Assembly (NCBI GenBank): GCA_030407085.1
Contig: CM059586.1
Span: forward strand, 15,208,001-15,272,000
Origin: Trichopria drosophilae
Taxonomy: Eukaryota > Arthropoda > Insecta > Hymenoptera > Diapriidae
Direction of reading: 5' to 3'
DNA length: 64,000 nt
Notes under the pieces: model-generated
Seen by the model: only the letters and a program-made list of their open reading frames with translations
Database searches by the model: none
What the model was told of the DNA's origin: nothing
Program-made: the position numbers and the translations under genes
Shown here: positions 1-11,419 of the stretch, one piece after another
Layout: the number at the start of each line of letters is the position of its first letter
How positions within the stretch are numbered: the stretch's first letter is position 1

Positions 1-2174
1 AAAAAACTATAAAACGAGCAAGCTGAAAAGCTAATTTGTAAATAATTATTAAATATTCATTATCGACGATGTTACAATATCGTGCTAGGCTGCGCCGAAT
101 TCTTCATTCATCCGTTGGTTCTGATATTTACAGAACTTGTTACAGTAGCCGCCCATAATATATCATTGCATAATTATTGTTATATAATAATAATGGACGT
201 GTATGTATATAATCATAATTATATAATTTTATATTATCCACTATTATTTGTAAGACATATTTAAAACAATTTTTGTTACTAGCAGGGAATATATTTCTGT
301 CAAGACACAGGCCATCAAAAGTTATTCCATGTCGATGATAATGTCGCGTCTTTTGTTAACACTGCCAACCTCTAACTATATCATAAATATCTATTCGGGC
401 TAGTGTTACAAAAATTTGTCAACTATAAACAAGTATTCGTATGTTATTTACATGAGATAAATGATACTAGAAATGTACATATCAGTTTAAGAATCGGATA
501 ATAATTACCAATTTAACAAGTGTTTATTAAAATCAATAGTGTATTTTTGCATGCTTCCAACGAAGAAAAATTATCTTCAATTCGATTTTTCCTACTTAAT
601 TGTCATTACAAAATTTGAAATATATTTTTTGTTATCGATGATAAAAGGGAAAGTGAAGAATGGAGTCTTCGGCACCGCTTGGCACTGGTAGATGTATTTA
701 AATAACTGAATTTGGAACGGCGATTGAAATAATTGCGATTATTATCTTGATTATATGGAGAATGAGTCTGTTGCTATAAATGACTTGGTCCAGTGTTAAT
801 ATTGTATTTTGTTTGTTTCGTTATGATTATTTTTTGTTGTTCGCGCCGCGTGTCGTCAACACGCTTTCGTACCTACTGAATAGACGGCAAAACCTAACGA
901 CGGCAAAATGGCGAAGCAACCATACGAGAAACGTCTCCGTCGAGGTGTGTCCGGTTAAGAAAAGTTTGTCGATAAAAATTACTCAACTGTCTAAACGGAA
1001 CGAAACGTAATTTTTTCTTTTTAAGGCGCCGAAACCAACGAAAATAAGAATAATTCAAAAAGTTGCGGAAATGCATCCGTTTTATCGCATCCGTCTGTAA
1101 ATGTAGAAGGCATTATTATGCGCTGGAATATTTTCTTTCCTCTTAATTACCACATAATTTGATATCGTATTTGTATGTAAATAGGTCAATATACTATAAA
1201 ATATGGTAACTTTTCAGACAAATTTTTCTTATGATATTTACGATGTTATCGTATTACGTACTTGCTCACACAAGTTTTGTTTTGGCGAAAATGTGGATTC
1301 GCCACGATGATAGACGAAATAAAAAAAAGTACTTGATTCATACCCACAATGCACCTCGCGTTAAACGAAGCTCGAGTATTACGTTGGCGTAGCGTTTTGA
1401 GATGTTACTTCATTCCATGTAATATACGTAATAGTGTAACTAAATACCTACATACTACATCTACGTAGCCTAGAGCACCGTACGTGTAAGACATATAATT
1501 ATATATAATTTAAATTGTAATTATTAAATGGTATGACGTAAACAACTGTATTTGTGTATTTTCGTTTCCTTTGTCACTTTTCTTATGGCTTTGGCTGATT
1601 GCCACTACCGTTAATTGAAATATATTGGATATAATGTCGTATGGTACTAGATACATTGATATGGCCCTGATCAGACCGATCAGGTAGCCTGAATATACAT
1701 TTGAGCCCGATCCGGAATGTATCATTGAATCTTATGAAGATCTGCTCTAAAATAATACAGGATTTAATCGTCGACTGTTCGAAATATAAAAAAAGAGGAT
1801 TCATATTGCAGTCGAAACGTTTGATTTTGATTCTTCATTATACTTTTTTGATTCCAACTGTCCCTTCACATTTTTATTTTATACTGTTAACTTATTTTCC
1901 TGCAATTATTCCCCATTTTTATCAATTCTTTAAAACTGTCCTCCAATTGTTCTTTTTTTTGTAGCCACATCTTCGTTCACTGTTGGACTTTTGAAACCCC
2001 GTAAAATGATCAATTTCTGATCCACAATATTAATTATGTTTCTATTTCAAACTAAGCCATTTATTTTTGCTATCGGATTAGGCCCTGATGAACATTTAGC
2101 CTGCTTGTAAAGATTTCTGATCGGGTTATATGTGATCACATTCTAATCGCGATGTCGAGTAATTTAAAATATTT
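1..2174. other. AT-rich intergenic DNA, no supported gene
   Basis: I see no repeat structure or RNA gene here. The only notable patch is 830-1010, which is richer in C and G and carries the end of a 76-codon ATG-initiated plus-strand ORF (780-1010). It has no recognisable motif, splice context or poly(A) signal close by, so I treat it as unproven. The rest is ordinary AT-rich sequence. Confidence 0.5.
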
Positions 2175-3132
2175 ACACCGGTCACAAAAAAAACTTATGT
2201 CATGTCCAAGAAACACAACTAGGTTGATCTTATAGATTTTTGGCCGCCGATTTCGAATTCCGGCACAAAATTGATCTTATACGAGTTTTCTGTATGTTTG
2301 ACGTTTAAAATGCGAAAAATTGCTTTTTTTCTGAAATCTTTACACATTTACTGCAAGAAAAAAATTGTAAGCGCTAAAATGAAACAAGACTAGATTGTTC
2401 TTATAGATTTTGAGGCCCTGAATCTGAATTTAGACATAGAATTGGGTCTATACGTCTGATTTTTTTTATATTTAAAGTTTATTTACTTTGCTTACGAAAA
2501 ATTGCTTTTTTTCAGGAAAACTTAAACATTTACTGAAAGAAAAAAATTTGAAGCTTTAAAATGGAACAAGATTGGGTTTTTCTTATAGATTTTGGACCGC
2601 TGAATCTGAATTAGGGCACAGAATTGGTCTTATTCGTCTGCATTTTTTTAAATCTGATGTTTATACTGCGATAACTTGTTTTTTTTTTTCGAGAAACTTC
2701 ACAAATCTTGTGCAAGAAAAAAAATTCAGCTGTACAATGGATCAAGACTGGGAAATTTGTATGGATTTTTGGTTGCTTATCCGAATCCAGGGTCCCGAAG
2801 TTATTCAACTTGTTTACATTTTTTTATGTTTGAGGTTAGATTGTGAAAAAACTGCTTTTTGGACATATCTACATTTTTTTAGTTTCAGGGAGAAACATTT
2901 CATACGAATATTTGTAAAATTCTGTTCCGAAAATTGCAATAAAACGTAAGAATTTAATGGTAACCGATGTGGTGGTAGAAAAATTCGAATTTTTCGAACT
3001 TTACACCTGAAATATAAAAAAACTCAGACGTATAGGACCAGCTCTGTGTTCGAATTCGTCTTTAGTGGTCTAAAATCTATAAGAAAAACCTAGTTGCGTT
3101 TCTTGACATAAGTTTTTTTTTCGGTCCGGTGT
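2175..3132. mobile_element. TIR element with internal ~180-bp tandem repeats
   Basis: The ends are inverted copies of each other. The left end reads ACACCGG, then an A-run, ACTTATGTC, and further in AACTAGGTT and CTTATAGATTTT. The right end (about 2995-3132) gives the same order on the minus strand, closing with CCGGTGT. The inverted match runs for about 130 bp. The interior is a degenerate tandem array (separate entry). No transposase is visible, so this is a non-autonomous element. The flanking bases do not give a clear target duplication, so the superfamily is not assigned. Confidence 0.75.
2225..2950 (+). repeat. Degenerate tandem array, unit ~175-185 bp, about 4 copies
   Basis: The phrase CTTATAGATTTTxGxCCxCTGAATCTGAATT recurs near 2228, 2400 and 2581, with a decayed copy near 2758. 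Each copy is followed by an acidic-looking TTGGTCTTATWCGTCTG stretch, a T-run, a TTGCTTTTTT stretch and an ATTTACTGMAAGAAAAAAA stretch. The array fills the interior of the 2175-3132 element. A 125-codon open frame at 2572-2949 lies wholly in the array and is not credible as a gene. Confidence 0.7.
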
Positions 3133-3546
3133 TATTGTAGAGAATAATAGAAACTGATCATCCAACAAACTGAACCAATAAACGAATTTGTATATAATTA
3201 CATTCTTTATTTCATAAAGTAGTGATATTCTTTTCGTCTTTAATCTATTTACGTCACAGAGGACACTTTTCAGGACACAATTGTAAAGGAGAATTTTATA
3301 TAAAAATTAAAATTAATTATTAAGAAATTTTACAACCGAATGACGACTTTCAAACACGTGTATTTAACTGTGAAGCTGGTGCTGCATTTGTTTCATACAT
3401 GTTATACAATACACGAATTTGACATTTTTTAGAGAGTAGGATAAAAATCCCTCCTCCACTAGGATTCCTTGTAATCTTGGACAATATTAAGGACTTTCGG
3501 TTCGATAACAATTCCATTACATTTTTAATAGGATAAAAATAGTGCT

Positions 3547-3660
3547 AATCGAAAGTGCATACTGGAAAATAGTCGACGTCGCTTTCAAGTCAATATTAAT
3601 CCATTTTCCTGCTTGAGAACGAAGTTCGGAAATTAACAAATAAATGTGTTACAATAAAAT
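3547..3660 (+). repeat. Diverged arm fragment of the 13069-14125 foldback family
   Basis: The order of words (AATCGAAAGTGCATACTGG, then CTTTCAA, CAATATTAAT, TTTCCT, TTGAGAAYGAAG) matches the right arm of the TTAA foldback at about 14001-14100 in the same orientation. Only about 110 bp is recognisable. A GGGTTAA terminus-like sequence lies downstream at 3982-3988 and may be the end of another TTAA element. Confidence 0.6.
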
Positions 3661-3984
3661 AAAATTTTTCAGAGAATATTTTCTTCTAAAACATACCGAA
3701 TTTTTGTCTAGAAAGCTGTAGACTTATTGTTAGAATAAAAATATATTGGAATTAGTCAATGAAAAAAAATGTGAAGACTGTTAATAAAATGATTTTTGGA
3801 CAATTGAAAACATTATTGTTCTGGAAATTATACTTTTAAAACATGTTCTTTATATTCTGTAGTAATATAATTCTGTATTTTTTATCAGATTTAAAAATAA
3901 CAAATGATGAAAAACGTTATCAAAAAATCAAGAACAGAACGATTTTTGCTCATTTTAAAATTAAGATATAGGGTCTATTAAGGG

Positions 3985-4400
3985 TTAAAATTTTTTATTT
4001 TTTTTTGCAGATAAGTTATGGAGTAAGGAACAAAAAATTTCGACATTACCAAAATAGCCACTACGGTAACCTATTATAGAAACAGATTTAAATTTCATCA
4101 CCTGAAATCGTGAATAGACAGACAGTGTTGAAAGAAAGCCGTGGTTGATTTTTGATGAACGATAAACATTTACAGCTTGGACATAATAATCTAGAAATAG
4201 ATAAGGTAAACGCCTTATAGCGAGCAAATGATGCAATGAAATAATGGAATTTATTCTATCTTTCTAATTTTAATAAAACCTCTAATAATCTGGAATCCTC
4301 CAATGACAGACATTTGTCTGCTCGGTTGCAAATTTAGTTGGAAACATTCACAATTTTGTTTATCATAGTAAAGAAGGAAACTGATGGATTGTTTTCTAGA
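3985..4400 (-). other. Coding-like minus-strand segment, unresolved
   Basis: On the minus strand this stretch has open frames with protein-like composition and a plausible acceptor (pyrimidine-poor but ending ATTTCAG at about 4105-4111). The frame after it reads VMKFKSVSIIGYRSGYFGN and onward to a stop near 3985. Another frame upstream contains a CPSCKC cysteine cluster. More than one frame is open and none is recognisable, so this may be a decayed exon group linked to the candidate gene at 4954-5355, or chance. Confidence 0.15.
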
Positions 4401-4953
4401 TTTTCGAAAAAAAATTGAGGACTTTAAAATGGAAAGATGCGATACCCTTTTTATTTACAAGTGCAAAGTTTCTATTCAAATATGTAATTAAAAATCGTTT
4501 ACTCTATACAAAATGTTAAATTTATATTGGCAGGGATTGACATTATCATTTACGGGTTAAATGTAGAAACATCCTTTCTTTTCATCAAAGTTGCAAAACT
4601 TGTGATAGGTCCAAAGATACGGACTTGCGTTAATGACTGATAGAGGGATGGGTTTATCTGGAATATTTTGTATATATAGATTAAGTAAAAGTAAATAGAG
4701 TGTCAGATCTTAATAGATAAAATTTGTATTTGTTGTTATTTCTTAAGATGATTTAAATGGACATAAACTTGATTTGTAAGCTTTCTTGAATTTAAAAAAT
4801 TAATTTTTTTTTAAGATTGAAATACGACCATTTAACTCCTAAACTTATTCAGTAAAATTGTATGTTCTTTCAGGCTGTTCCAAGAAAATTTGGATAAATT
4901 GACCCAAGAAAGTTAAACATATTTATGCAATAACTTAATTTTAGAATATTTGG

Positions 4954-5355
4954 TCATTTCAGTATTATTTTCTTCTCTAACTTGAAAATGTCAAGACTGT
5001 TTACTCTGACATTTCTTTCTGTATGCTTTATTCCCAAATCTAATCTGGCAGTTACAAAAACGGCTGAAATGAAAAATAACGTGTATGGGTGGCTGTTGTT
5101 GCGATGTGATGAAACTCTGAAGCCCAAAAAGAGAATTATGAAATAAACATAAAATTTACCTTTTTTATTATATGACAAATAAATACTTGAAGCATGTCCA
5201 TTGCGAGCCAATATTTTCGAACGACGATACAGACTAACTGCTGTAGAAGGTGAACACGCTGTCAATATTTTCAGAACTTTATAAACGGTGGAAAATGTTC
5301 TTGAATGTTTAATTTGGATGTTTCTTCCGATGATTTGAAGATTATCATTTGCCAT
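4954..5355 (-). CDS. Candidate two-exon gene, function unknown
   Basis: The minus strand opens with ATGGCAAATGATAATC, preceded by a pyrimidine-rich TTTTTTCTAG acceptor. The frame is open for 133 codons if unspliced. A good intron is visible inside it: donor AAAAAAG|GTAAATTT with the exon ending at 5160, and acceptor TTTTTCATTTCAG with the next exon starting at 5063. Removing these 96 bp keeps the frame and gives 101 residues, ending ...KLEKKIILK at 4954. The 96-bp intron is divisible by three, so retention would not break the frame. Codons look coding-like (serine, arginine and alanine runs mid-exon), but I recognise no domain, signal peptide or membrane segment. A donor-like CTCAAG|GTAGGA at about 5423-5415 suggests a further exon upstream. 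It could also be a captured or decayed transposon gene. Confidence 0.4.
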   Translation of the reverse strand: MANDNLQIIGRNIQIKHSRTFSTVYKVLKILTACSPSTAVSLYRRSKILARNGHASSIYLSYNKKGKFYVYFIILFLGFRVSSHRNNSHPYTLFFISAVFVTARLDLGIKHTERNVRVNSLDIFKLEKKIILK

Positions 5356-5478
5356 CGTTTCTAGAAAAAATATGGCCCATTAATGTTGGCAATCCTGATA
5401 TACTGGATTCAAGATTTCCTACCTTGAGATGTTCACATATTTTTGTAAATTGTTTCTCTCTTATAAAGATACTTTTTG

Positions 5479-5712
5479 TTAAATTCTAACTGAAAAAACT
5501 ATAATATGAAGTAAATATTTCCCTCTAGAAGTATTTTTTGTAGTAAACTTAGTTCTTCTGGCATTCGCGATATATCGTTCTGCAGTATCATGTGTATTGT
5601 TTGCAAATTGGTTTGGAATTTTTGTAAAATTAACTAAATGCTGCTCTCTAAAGATCATCGCATATTGTAAAATTTCCAAGTCAATTTTTACACATTTCTT
5701 TACTTTAATCAC
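5479..5712 (-). other. Coding-like open frame upstream of the 4954-5355 gene
   Basis: The minus-strand frame reads like protein through FREQHLVNFTKIPNQFANN and on to NARRTKFTTKNTSR. It begins with GTG, not ATG, so if real it is an internal exon. A second overlapping frame is also open and protein-like (MPEELSLLQKILLEG), which hints at an old frameshift. No clean donor follows either frame. It sits about 120 bp upstream of the candidate gene on the same strand and could be an earlier exon of it. Unrecognised family. Confidence 0.25.
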
Positions 5713-6702
5713 TTTTCAAAATGATTGAATTTACATGCAGATGGATACTATACATAGAGTCTCAGAGTTTTTTTGAACAAAAAATGTTCGAAAGTTATTC
5801 AGGGGTTTCTGTTTATGTTACCTTTAGCTTTTCATATAGATGAAAATTAATAAACATATTTGGATTTCATTAATAAAATAGGGTTCATCAAACTAGCCTG
5901 AAGAGTTTTCCGTAGAGAGAACTACGTTTTAACGTTTATATTATTGTAAAATTAATTTTACGATGTACCTATACATTTTTATAAGGAAAATGTTATAGAG
6001 AAAAATAGATATGTATGTTGTCATTGTTTATAGGTGCAGCAATGAAACTATTTAGTTTATGACCTAAAACTTTTGTAAAACTAATGATATTTCATGTTAT
6101 CTTATGCTAATACATCACAACAAATAATTAAGGGCCGATGTCAGGTTGCAATGACATTGGGGCTTCTTAGCTCTTTAAATATTTTTTGTTTATTATTTGA
6201 AGTAACAAGTATTATCCTAATCGACTGTTAGAATTCAAAATATCTAGTCTACCAGCGAGACATAATTATGTATATTATTAACATATATTTTCTTCCCAGT
6301 ATTAGTCGAACATTGAAAATAGGCAATAGTTAAGTAAACTAAAATATGCATTCATCAAAACGTGCAAGAATTTATTGCAATGGAAAGAAAAAACAGTTGG
6401 TGTCCATTATTGAATACCGTCCGTTGTTATTATGACCAACATAATTTATGACTATAACTGTTAACAATGGTTTCAATCGAGATAAACGAGAAAATATTTT
6501 GTCATTCATCAATACACTAACAAAAAGTTTTAGCTGAAATAACCGTAGGTAACTTTAGTACCTAACCACAATTTTACGAAATAAAAATCTCCCTAATAAT
6601 TATCATAAAAACTTACATATTGGATTACTAGATTCTCGCTCACAAAATTTCTTGAGTTAATTGCCAGAATAATAATGAATATATGCACCGGAAACAACGA
6701 TT
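5713..6702. other. AT-rich sequence without recognised features
   Basis: I see no ORF of interest, tandem repeat or inverted repeat in this stretch. Confidence 0.5.
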
Positions 6703-7315
6703 AGAAATGATTAATAATTTTGTTTCTCAAAAACTATAAACTTAAGAGAAAATTTTCTTAGAACAAAAATATTTTAGAATTAGGAAGAGATTACTCACTA
6801 TTATTTTCAGATTTTTTAAATGACTTTTTTTAGAATTTTGATTTTCTTACTTTTCGAAAAATAACAAATTGTATCAACAGATTCTGAAAAATTGAGGATA
6901 TTCTTTAACACATTCTAAGAAACGTGTGTTTTCACAACATTCTTTGCCGAGTATGCAGTTTTCATAAAAAAAAGTTTTAAAAAGAAAATTCTCACTGCGG
7001 TCGCCATTTTGTGATCATGATGTTAGTTTTTTAATATTTGAAAAATATATTTTAATACTACAACTATTTTCTTCACCTTTAGCGAAAGAATTTTAATCCG
7101 GCAAATACTTTTTCTATGAGAAAAAAGTATACCCGATTTTATGCATTTTTTTTACATTTAAATCGTTATATTTAAAATTGTAATTAAGGTAGCTCAATTT
7201 TGACAATTCTATGAAATGACTGATCTCGAAAATAAGAAGACCCATACATTTAAATTTTTTTTAACTCTAATTTTTGTATGAAATACTTGAAATTGAAGTA
7301 GGAAGTGTCCTTGGG
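6703..7315 (-). mobile_element. Half of a TTAA-flanked foldback element
   Basis: Read on the minus strand, the end at 7315 is TTAA|CCCAAGGACACTTC (TTAA at 7316-7319). The next 610 bp match 23311-23951 (opposite orientation in the window) throughout: the same AAGTATTTCATA, TTTCGAGATCRGTCATTTC, CACAAAATGG/CGGTGACC-like and TCTTAGAATGTG...CAAAGAATAT blocks occur in order. The inner end near 6703 corresponds to the palindrome centre of the 23.3 kb copy, so only one arm appears to survive. No coding capacity. Confidence 0.7.
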
Positions 7316-7319
7316 TTAA

Positions 7320-8716
7320 AGTATTTTCTGAATATAATCTGAAGGTAAAAAATGAATTATTTGAATCAAATTGTTTCGAAAGAAAATTCATGTATGGCTC
7401 ACATTTTTAATTTGTCCTCTGTAATTGCAAATTTAAAAATTAGACATTTCAGAACGTTCATACTACAAGAAAGTAAAAAAAATAATGTGAAATTATAATA
7501 TCAGTATTTAAATAACCCCATAATCAATCGAAGTAAATATATTGGAGTTAAACCTCCGATCTATATATTTATGTATCTGAAATTGTAATTACTTATATAA
7601 TTCTGATAATATATATGCGGCACGTTATTTTGAATGCAACTTTGTATTCAACGAAAAAAATATCCAGATAATAAATTGCAATTCCATATATGTAATTAAT
7701 TCGACATCAAACATTCCGCTTCACATTGAAGCACCATAAAAAAATCACTACACTTGTACGAAAATCATGAACATTACACGGGTCATACAAGCGTGCAATT
7801 TGTCATTATATGTAGGCCCCTTCTCGAAATTCGTTTCTCACTTTTTCGTTTTATTTCACATCCTCCTCTTCTCAGAGCATCTTACATATGCCTGCTCGCG
7901 AGTAGGAGTTGCAAAAGAGAAATTTTGTCGGTGAACCGAGCATGTGTCGCCTTTATACCCGGCCCTAATTGAATGATTTATGACTCTGTGTTACGAAATT
8001 GATATCGTTCTACGGTCATACAGGGTTATCCAGCCGTTGTAGAAAATGCTTTTGTCGGTGCGGAGGTTCCATCCGATGTTTAGAGCAATTTCAATTTCAT
8101 CCAGTTTACCGGCATTTCTAGCCTGCGGATGCGATCTTTCTTCTGAGCTTAATTAAATGCGAGTACAGCGAACGCATTCAGTCCCAGTTAAATTAAGATT
8201 CTGCGAAAGTCATAACATAGGAAACGTTAGTCACGATTGACTTACATATGCCAGTCAACAATATTTTGGTCTATGCTCGAGATGTTCTGGTGTAGGGAAA
8301 ATTCCGAGGCACATTTAATCCAAGTAAGCCTCTTATTCAAGGTGTAGAGTTTCAAGTCTTTCAAGAGAATTTAGTGAATTTCATTCTTGAATGCGTGACA
8401 CTTTAATTTGAATAAAACAGATTGAATAAAATGTTATGAACTTTACATCAGAACTAATCAAATGGAAAAGGATCTAAATGTATTTATCTGCTTCTTGAAA
8501 ATTTAGAATCATAGTTGAATGAGTTTAAACTTTAAAATAATATGAAAAACTTACTCAATCTCATAAAGAACTTAGTTCGGATATTTCAATCCTGTGAAGT
8601 ACACTTCCAATCCCATGGAGTAAATGATTAATATCAACAATTAGAAGTAGGTTATATATACTCCAAAGGCCTGAAAACTCACTCCGTTAGATTGATTGAC
8701 TCCAGTAACTAAGCAA
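7320..8716. other. Mostly featureless; slightly GC-richer 7.86-8.25 kb
   Basis: Around 7860-7970 and 8030-8230 the sequence is less AT-rich and contains a 72-codon ORF (7754-7972), but there is no splice or poly(A) context and no recognisable protein. This could be regulatory or conserved noncoding DNA, which cannot be tested from one sequence. Confidence 0.4.
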
Positions 8717-9003
8717 AATTTCGTAAATCTGATATCAAATTCGTAATCAGCGACCTCAAGAACCGAATAATAATAATTTTCAAGCGAAATCCAGCATTTT
8801 TAAAAAATTGTTCCGCCATATTGGATCCACCATTTTGAATTTCGTAAATCTGATATCTAATTCGTAATCAGCAACCTCAAGAACCGAATAATAATAATTT
8901 TCAAGCGAAATCCAACATTTTTAAAAAATTTTTCCGCCATATTGGATCCACCATTTTGAATTTCATAAATCTAATATCAAATTCGTAATCAGCGACCCAA
9001 AAG
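8717..9003 (+). repeat. Tandem array of a 121-bp module (CCATATTGGATCC type)
   Basis: The word AATTTCGTAAATCTGATATC starts at 8717 and again at 8838, and a variant starts at 8959, giving a 121-bp period. The first two units differ at only a few positions, so the duplication is recent compared with the other repeats here. Each unit contains TCGTAATCAGCRACCTCAAG, an AATAATAATAATTTTCAAGC block and the core CCGCCATATTGGATCCACC followed by ATTTTGAATTT. The same module recurs at other places in the window. Confidence 0.9.
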
Positions 9004-9752
9004 ACTCCTTTATACAAAATTTTACATAAATCGTCTATACTCTCCATTTAATGAGTTAATGCGGTATCCATCAGCTCTAAAATGTTATTTTTTCATAGTA
9101 ATTACTATTCCTTTTTTATTGATCGAGTTATCGAAGTCTTTATTAAGGCATGATTCTGATTTTTATTATTTTATTATATTAATTCTTCGATCAGAATTGG
9201 ATTCCGCACATTGAAAACCTTCAGAGAAGTATACCTAGCTTTTTGATGAGTAACATTCTAATCCGCCTTTTGCCAAATTGCGAACAAAACTTTTGTTCCC
9301 CCACCAAAATCTACTTAAAATATACAACACATTTCATGTCAACACATTATTAAAAACATATTAAACATTTGACTGAAGGACGAAATCGTCTATATCACAA
9401 GTCCTCACGTAACAATAATCTATACGAACATCTAGACTTCAGTAGATCTTAAACACTGAAATTAATTGCTTTAACTCATAGCAGGGAGAAGTCTGAGCTG
9501 TTCGAAACCCGTCAAACACTTCAATGTGTCGATTCGAAACAATCGTAACGATATAAAAACGATCTGTTTCAGGTTCGACGATATGATAAGATCACGTGAC
9601 ATCTGCGGTGGTCCAGGGAGTGTGATAACCTTTCGAGACGACTAACGAATATATAGTCAACAAGAAAAAAATGAAGTAGGTATTGAACAGGTAACAGAAA
9701 AGACAGGAGTCACGAAGCAAGTCACGTTGGACATAGTCCCAAGCTACCGACG

Positions 9753-9962
9753 ATGACGAGGCACCTGAAAGGTTCGGATGATCAACGTGACGACCTGGAA
9801 ACGTTCACCAACTACGTTTCTATCGTAAACCCAGCTAAAGGCAATTTGACAATCAAACGGAGGCGCCATCAGGACTTTCGGTCCATCATTGATCACACCA
9901 CGCAATTTCTTCTGGAGAACCGAGGAGTTGGTTTATGCAATATCAGATCTGTTAATTTCTAA
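9753..9962 (+). CDS. Uncertain 69-codon ORF, GC-richer than surroundings
   Basis: The frame starts with ATG and runs MTRHLKGSDDQRDDLETFTN onward to ...NIRSVNF. It is rich in Arg, Asp and Thr with mixed third positions, so it looks more coding-like than most short ORFs in the window, and its sequence (about 9700-9940) is clearly less AT-rich than its flanks. No domain is recognised. The frame could be an exon cut short by an intron near the GTTTATG at about 9931, or a transposon gag-like relic. Weak call. Confidence 0.25.
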   Translation: MTRHLKGSDDQRDDLETFTNYVSIVNPAKGNLTIKRRRHQDFRSIIDHTTQFLLENRGVGLCNIRSVNF

Positions 9963-10319
9963 TACAAATTTTATTTGTTATTTATCTTTTTTTTTCGAAT
10001 TTATTTGCAACCTTTACTACATCGGAGGCCCTTTAGTCCAATTCAATAATTTAAATATGTAGTATCAATAACAGTTGATACAATATTTTATTTTTATCCA
10101 CTCATATCCTTTTCCATCCTCATTAAGCACATCCATTTCATTGTCTACTTTCTCGCTCACATTCATTTTTCAGATGCTCCACTTCTCCTCTCTTTCGCGC
10201 GTATCCTGCACATCAATTACTATTCCTTAACCACAGTTTATTACCCCTTTCCTCATTTCCACACCTTCACATTACCCTCCAAGTTTCCAATCCAGTGTTG
10301 ATGTAACTCCAGAACCTAA

Positions 10320-10562
10320 AAAGAAAAGCAATACTGCTTTGGTTTTTGAGCCATCAAGAGAAATTCCATTAATATTGACCCCATCAACAATTATTTGGCA
10401 TTTCATCACTTAGACCACATACTTTGATTCTTTTAAACCCAGTTCAAGATGGTTAATGAAGTCAGAAAAGAGCAACAGCATCGATAGCCAATTTGATGCA
10501 GAGCAATTCTTGTTCAATACGGAGTTCTACAAGTTTCATTACCATATCAACCTCATCCCAGG
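10320..10562 (-). pseudogene. Frameshifted coding relic, unknown protein
   Basis: On the minus strand from about 10562 a protein-like frame reads WDEVDMVMKLVELRIEQ, then LLCIKLAIDAVALF and a TGA. Shifting one base continues smoothly as SDFINHLELGLKESKYVV, then a TAA in frame, then MKCQIIVDGVNINGISLDGS to about 10325. The join across the shift and across the stop keeps coding character, which is the pattern of a decayed gene with one indel and one nonsense change. Related-looking Arg/Glu-rich minus-strand sequence continues to about 10130. I do not recognise the protein; a retroelement or a lost host gene are both possible. Confidence 0.4.
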
Positions 10563-11419
10563 ACTTCCATGGTCATGCATCTTACGTAAGATAATGATTG
10601 ACCGTGCCAAAGACTGTACAAAAATTAGATACAAGAAAAGAAAAATCGAGTTCTCGATTTGAAAATAGTTGAAAATTATTTTATTGATATTAAGCGAGTC
10701 AAATGAGCTACACCAACAATGTTCTCATCGGCTTTTCACTACAACCTTGGGATTTCCAAACTTGATCATTGCTCATGGAAATTACCTTTCGCCCATTTTC
10801 GGCACTAGGTAGAAGCAAAAGATAATCGAATCTTAATAGAAATTACACTGAATGCGACGACTGCAATTTCCCTTCTTCGAAAAAGGAATTTTGAAGCACG
10901 AGTTTGGAATAAGATGATATCGTTGTTTTCTAGAAGGTAGATGAAGCCTGGGACTTCTTGCGACAATCAAATGTAGCTTCCGAAGCAATTTCGGATAGCT
11001 TCAAACTAAATTGCCTGTGAAGGTCATGATGCTACTCCTGTCTACTACATCAGGCACTACACAGTTTCGACAGTCAGAGTTCAGTAAATAGTCTGCGGGA
11101 TGTAAACTACGGAAGTACGCTACATTGTAAGTAACGTCCGAGCTAACTGAATCGTACCACCATTTCCCCAATCGGCTTGCGGTATTATTTAGTAATTATC
11201 TACCAATTTAGGTAGTCTACCTTTGTTGAAGCCCGATCCTGCTGACAATTAAGTAACACACCATTCATACACATCGAACTTGCTCCTGTTACGTTGAGAA
11301 AATTTACATTGTGGCTGAAAACCTATATGCCTCGAACAATTAAATGTAATTGTTTTTTTTTAATGAATCAAGTTACACCCATGGTATGTTCCGAAATAGT
11401 CAAAGAATGAAAAACATCT

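Noticed and set aside
2572..2949. 125-codon plus-strand ORF
   Set aside because: It lies entirely within the ~180-bp tandem array of a TIR element and its translation follows the repeat, so it is open by chance.
8717..9003. CRISPR array
   Set aside because: The period is 121 bp with repeats running the whole unit and no unique spacers; this is an ordinary tandem array in a eukaryotic genome.
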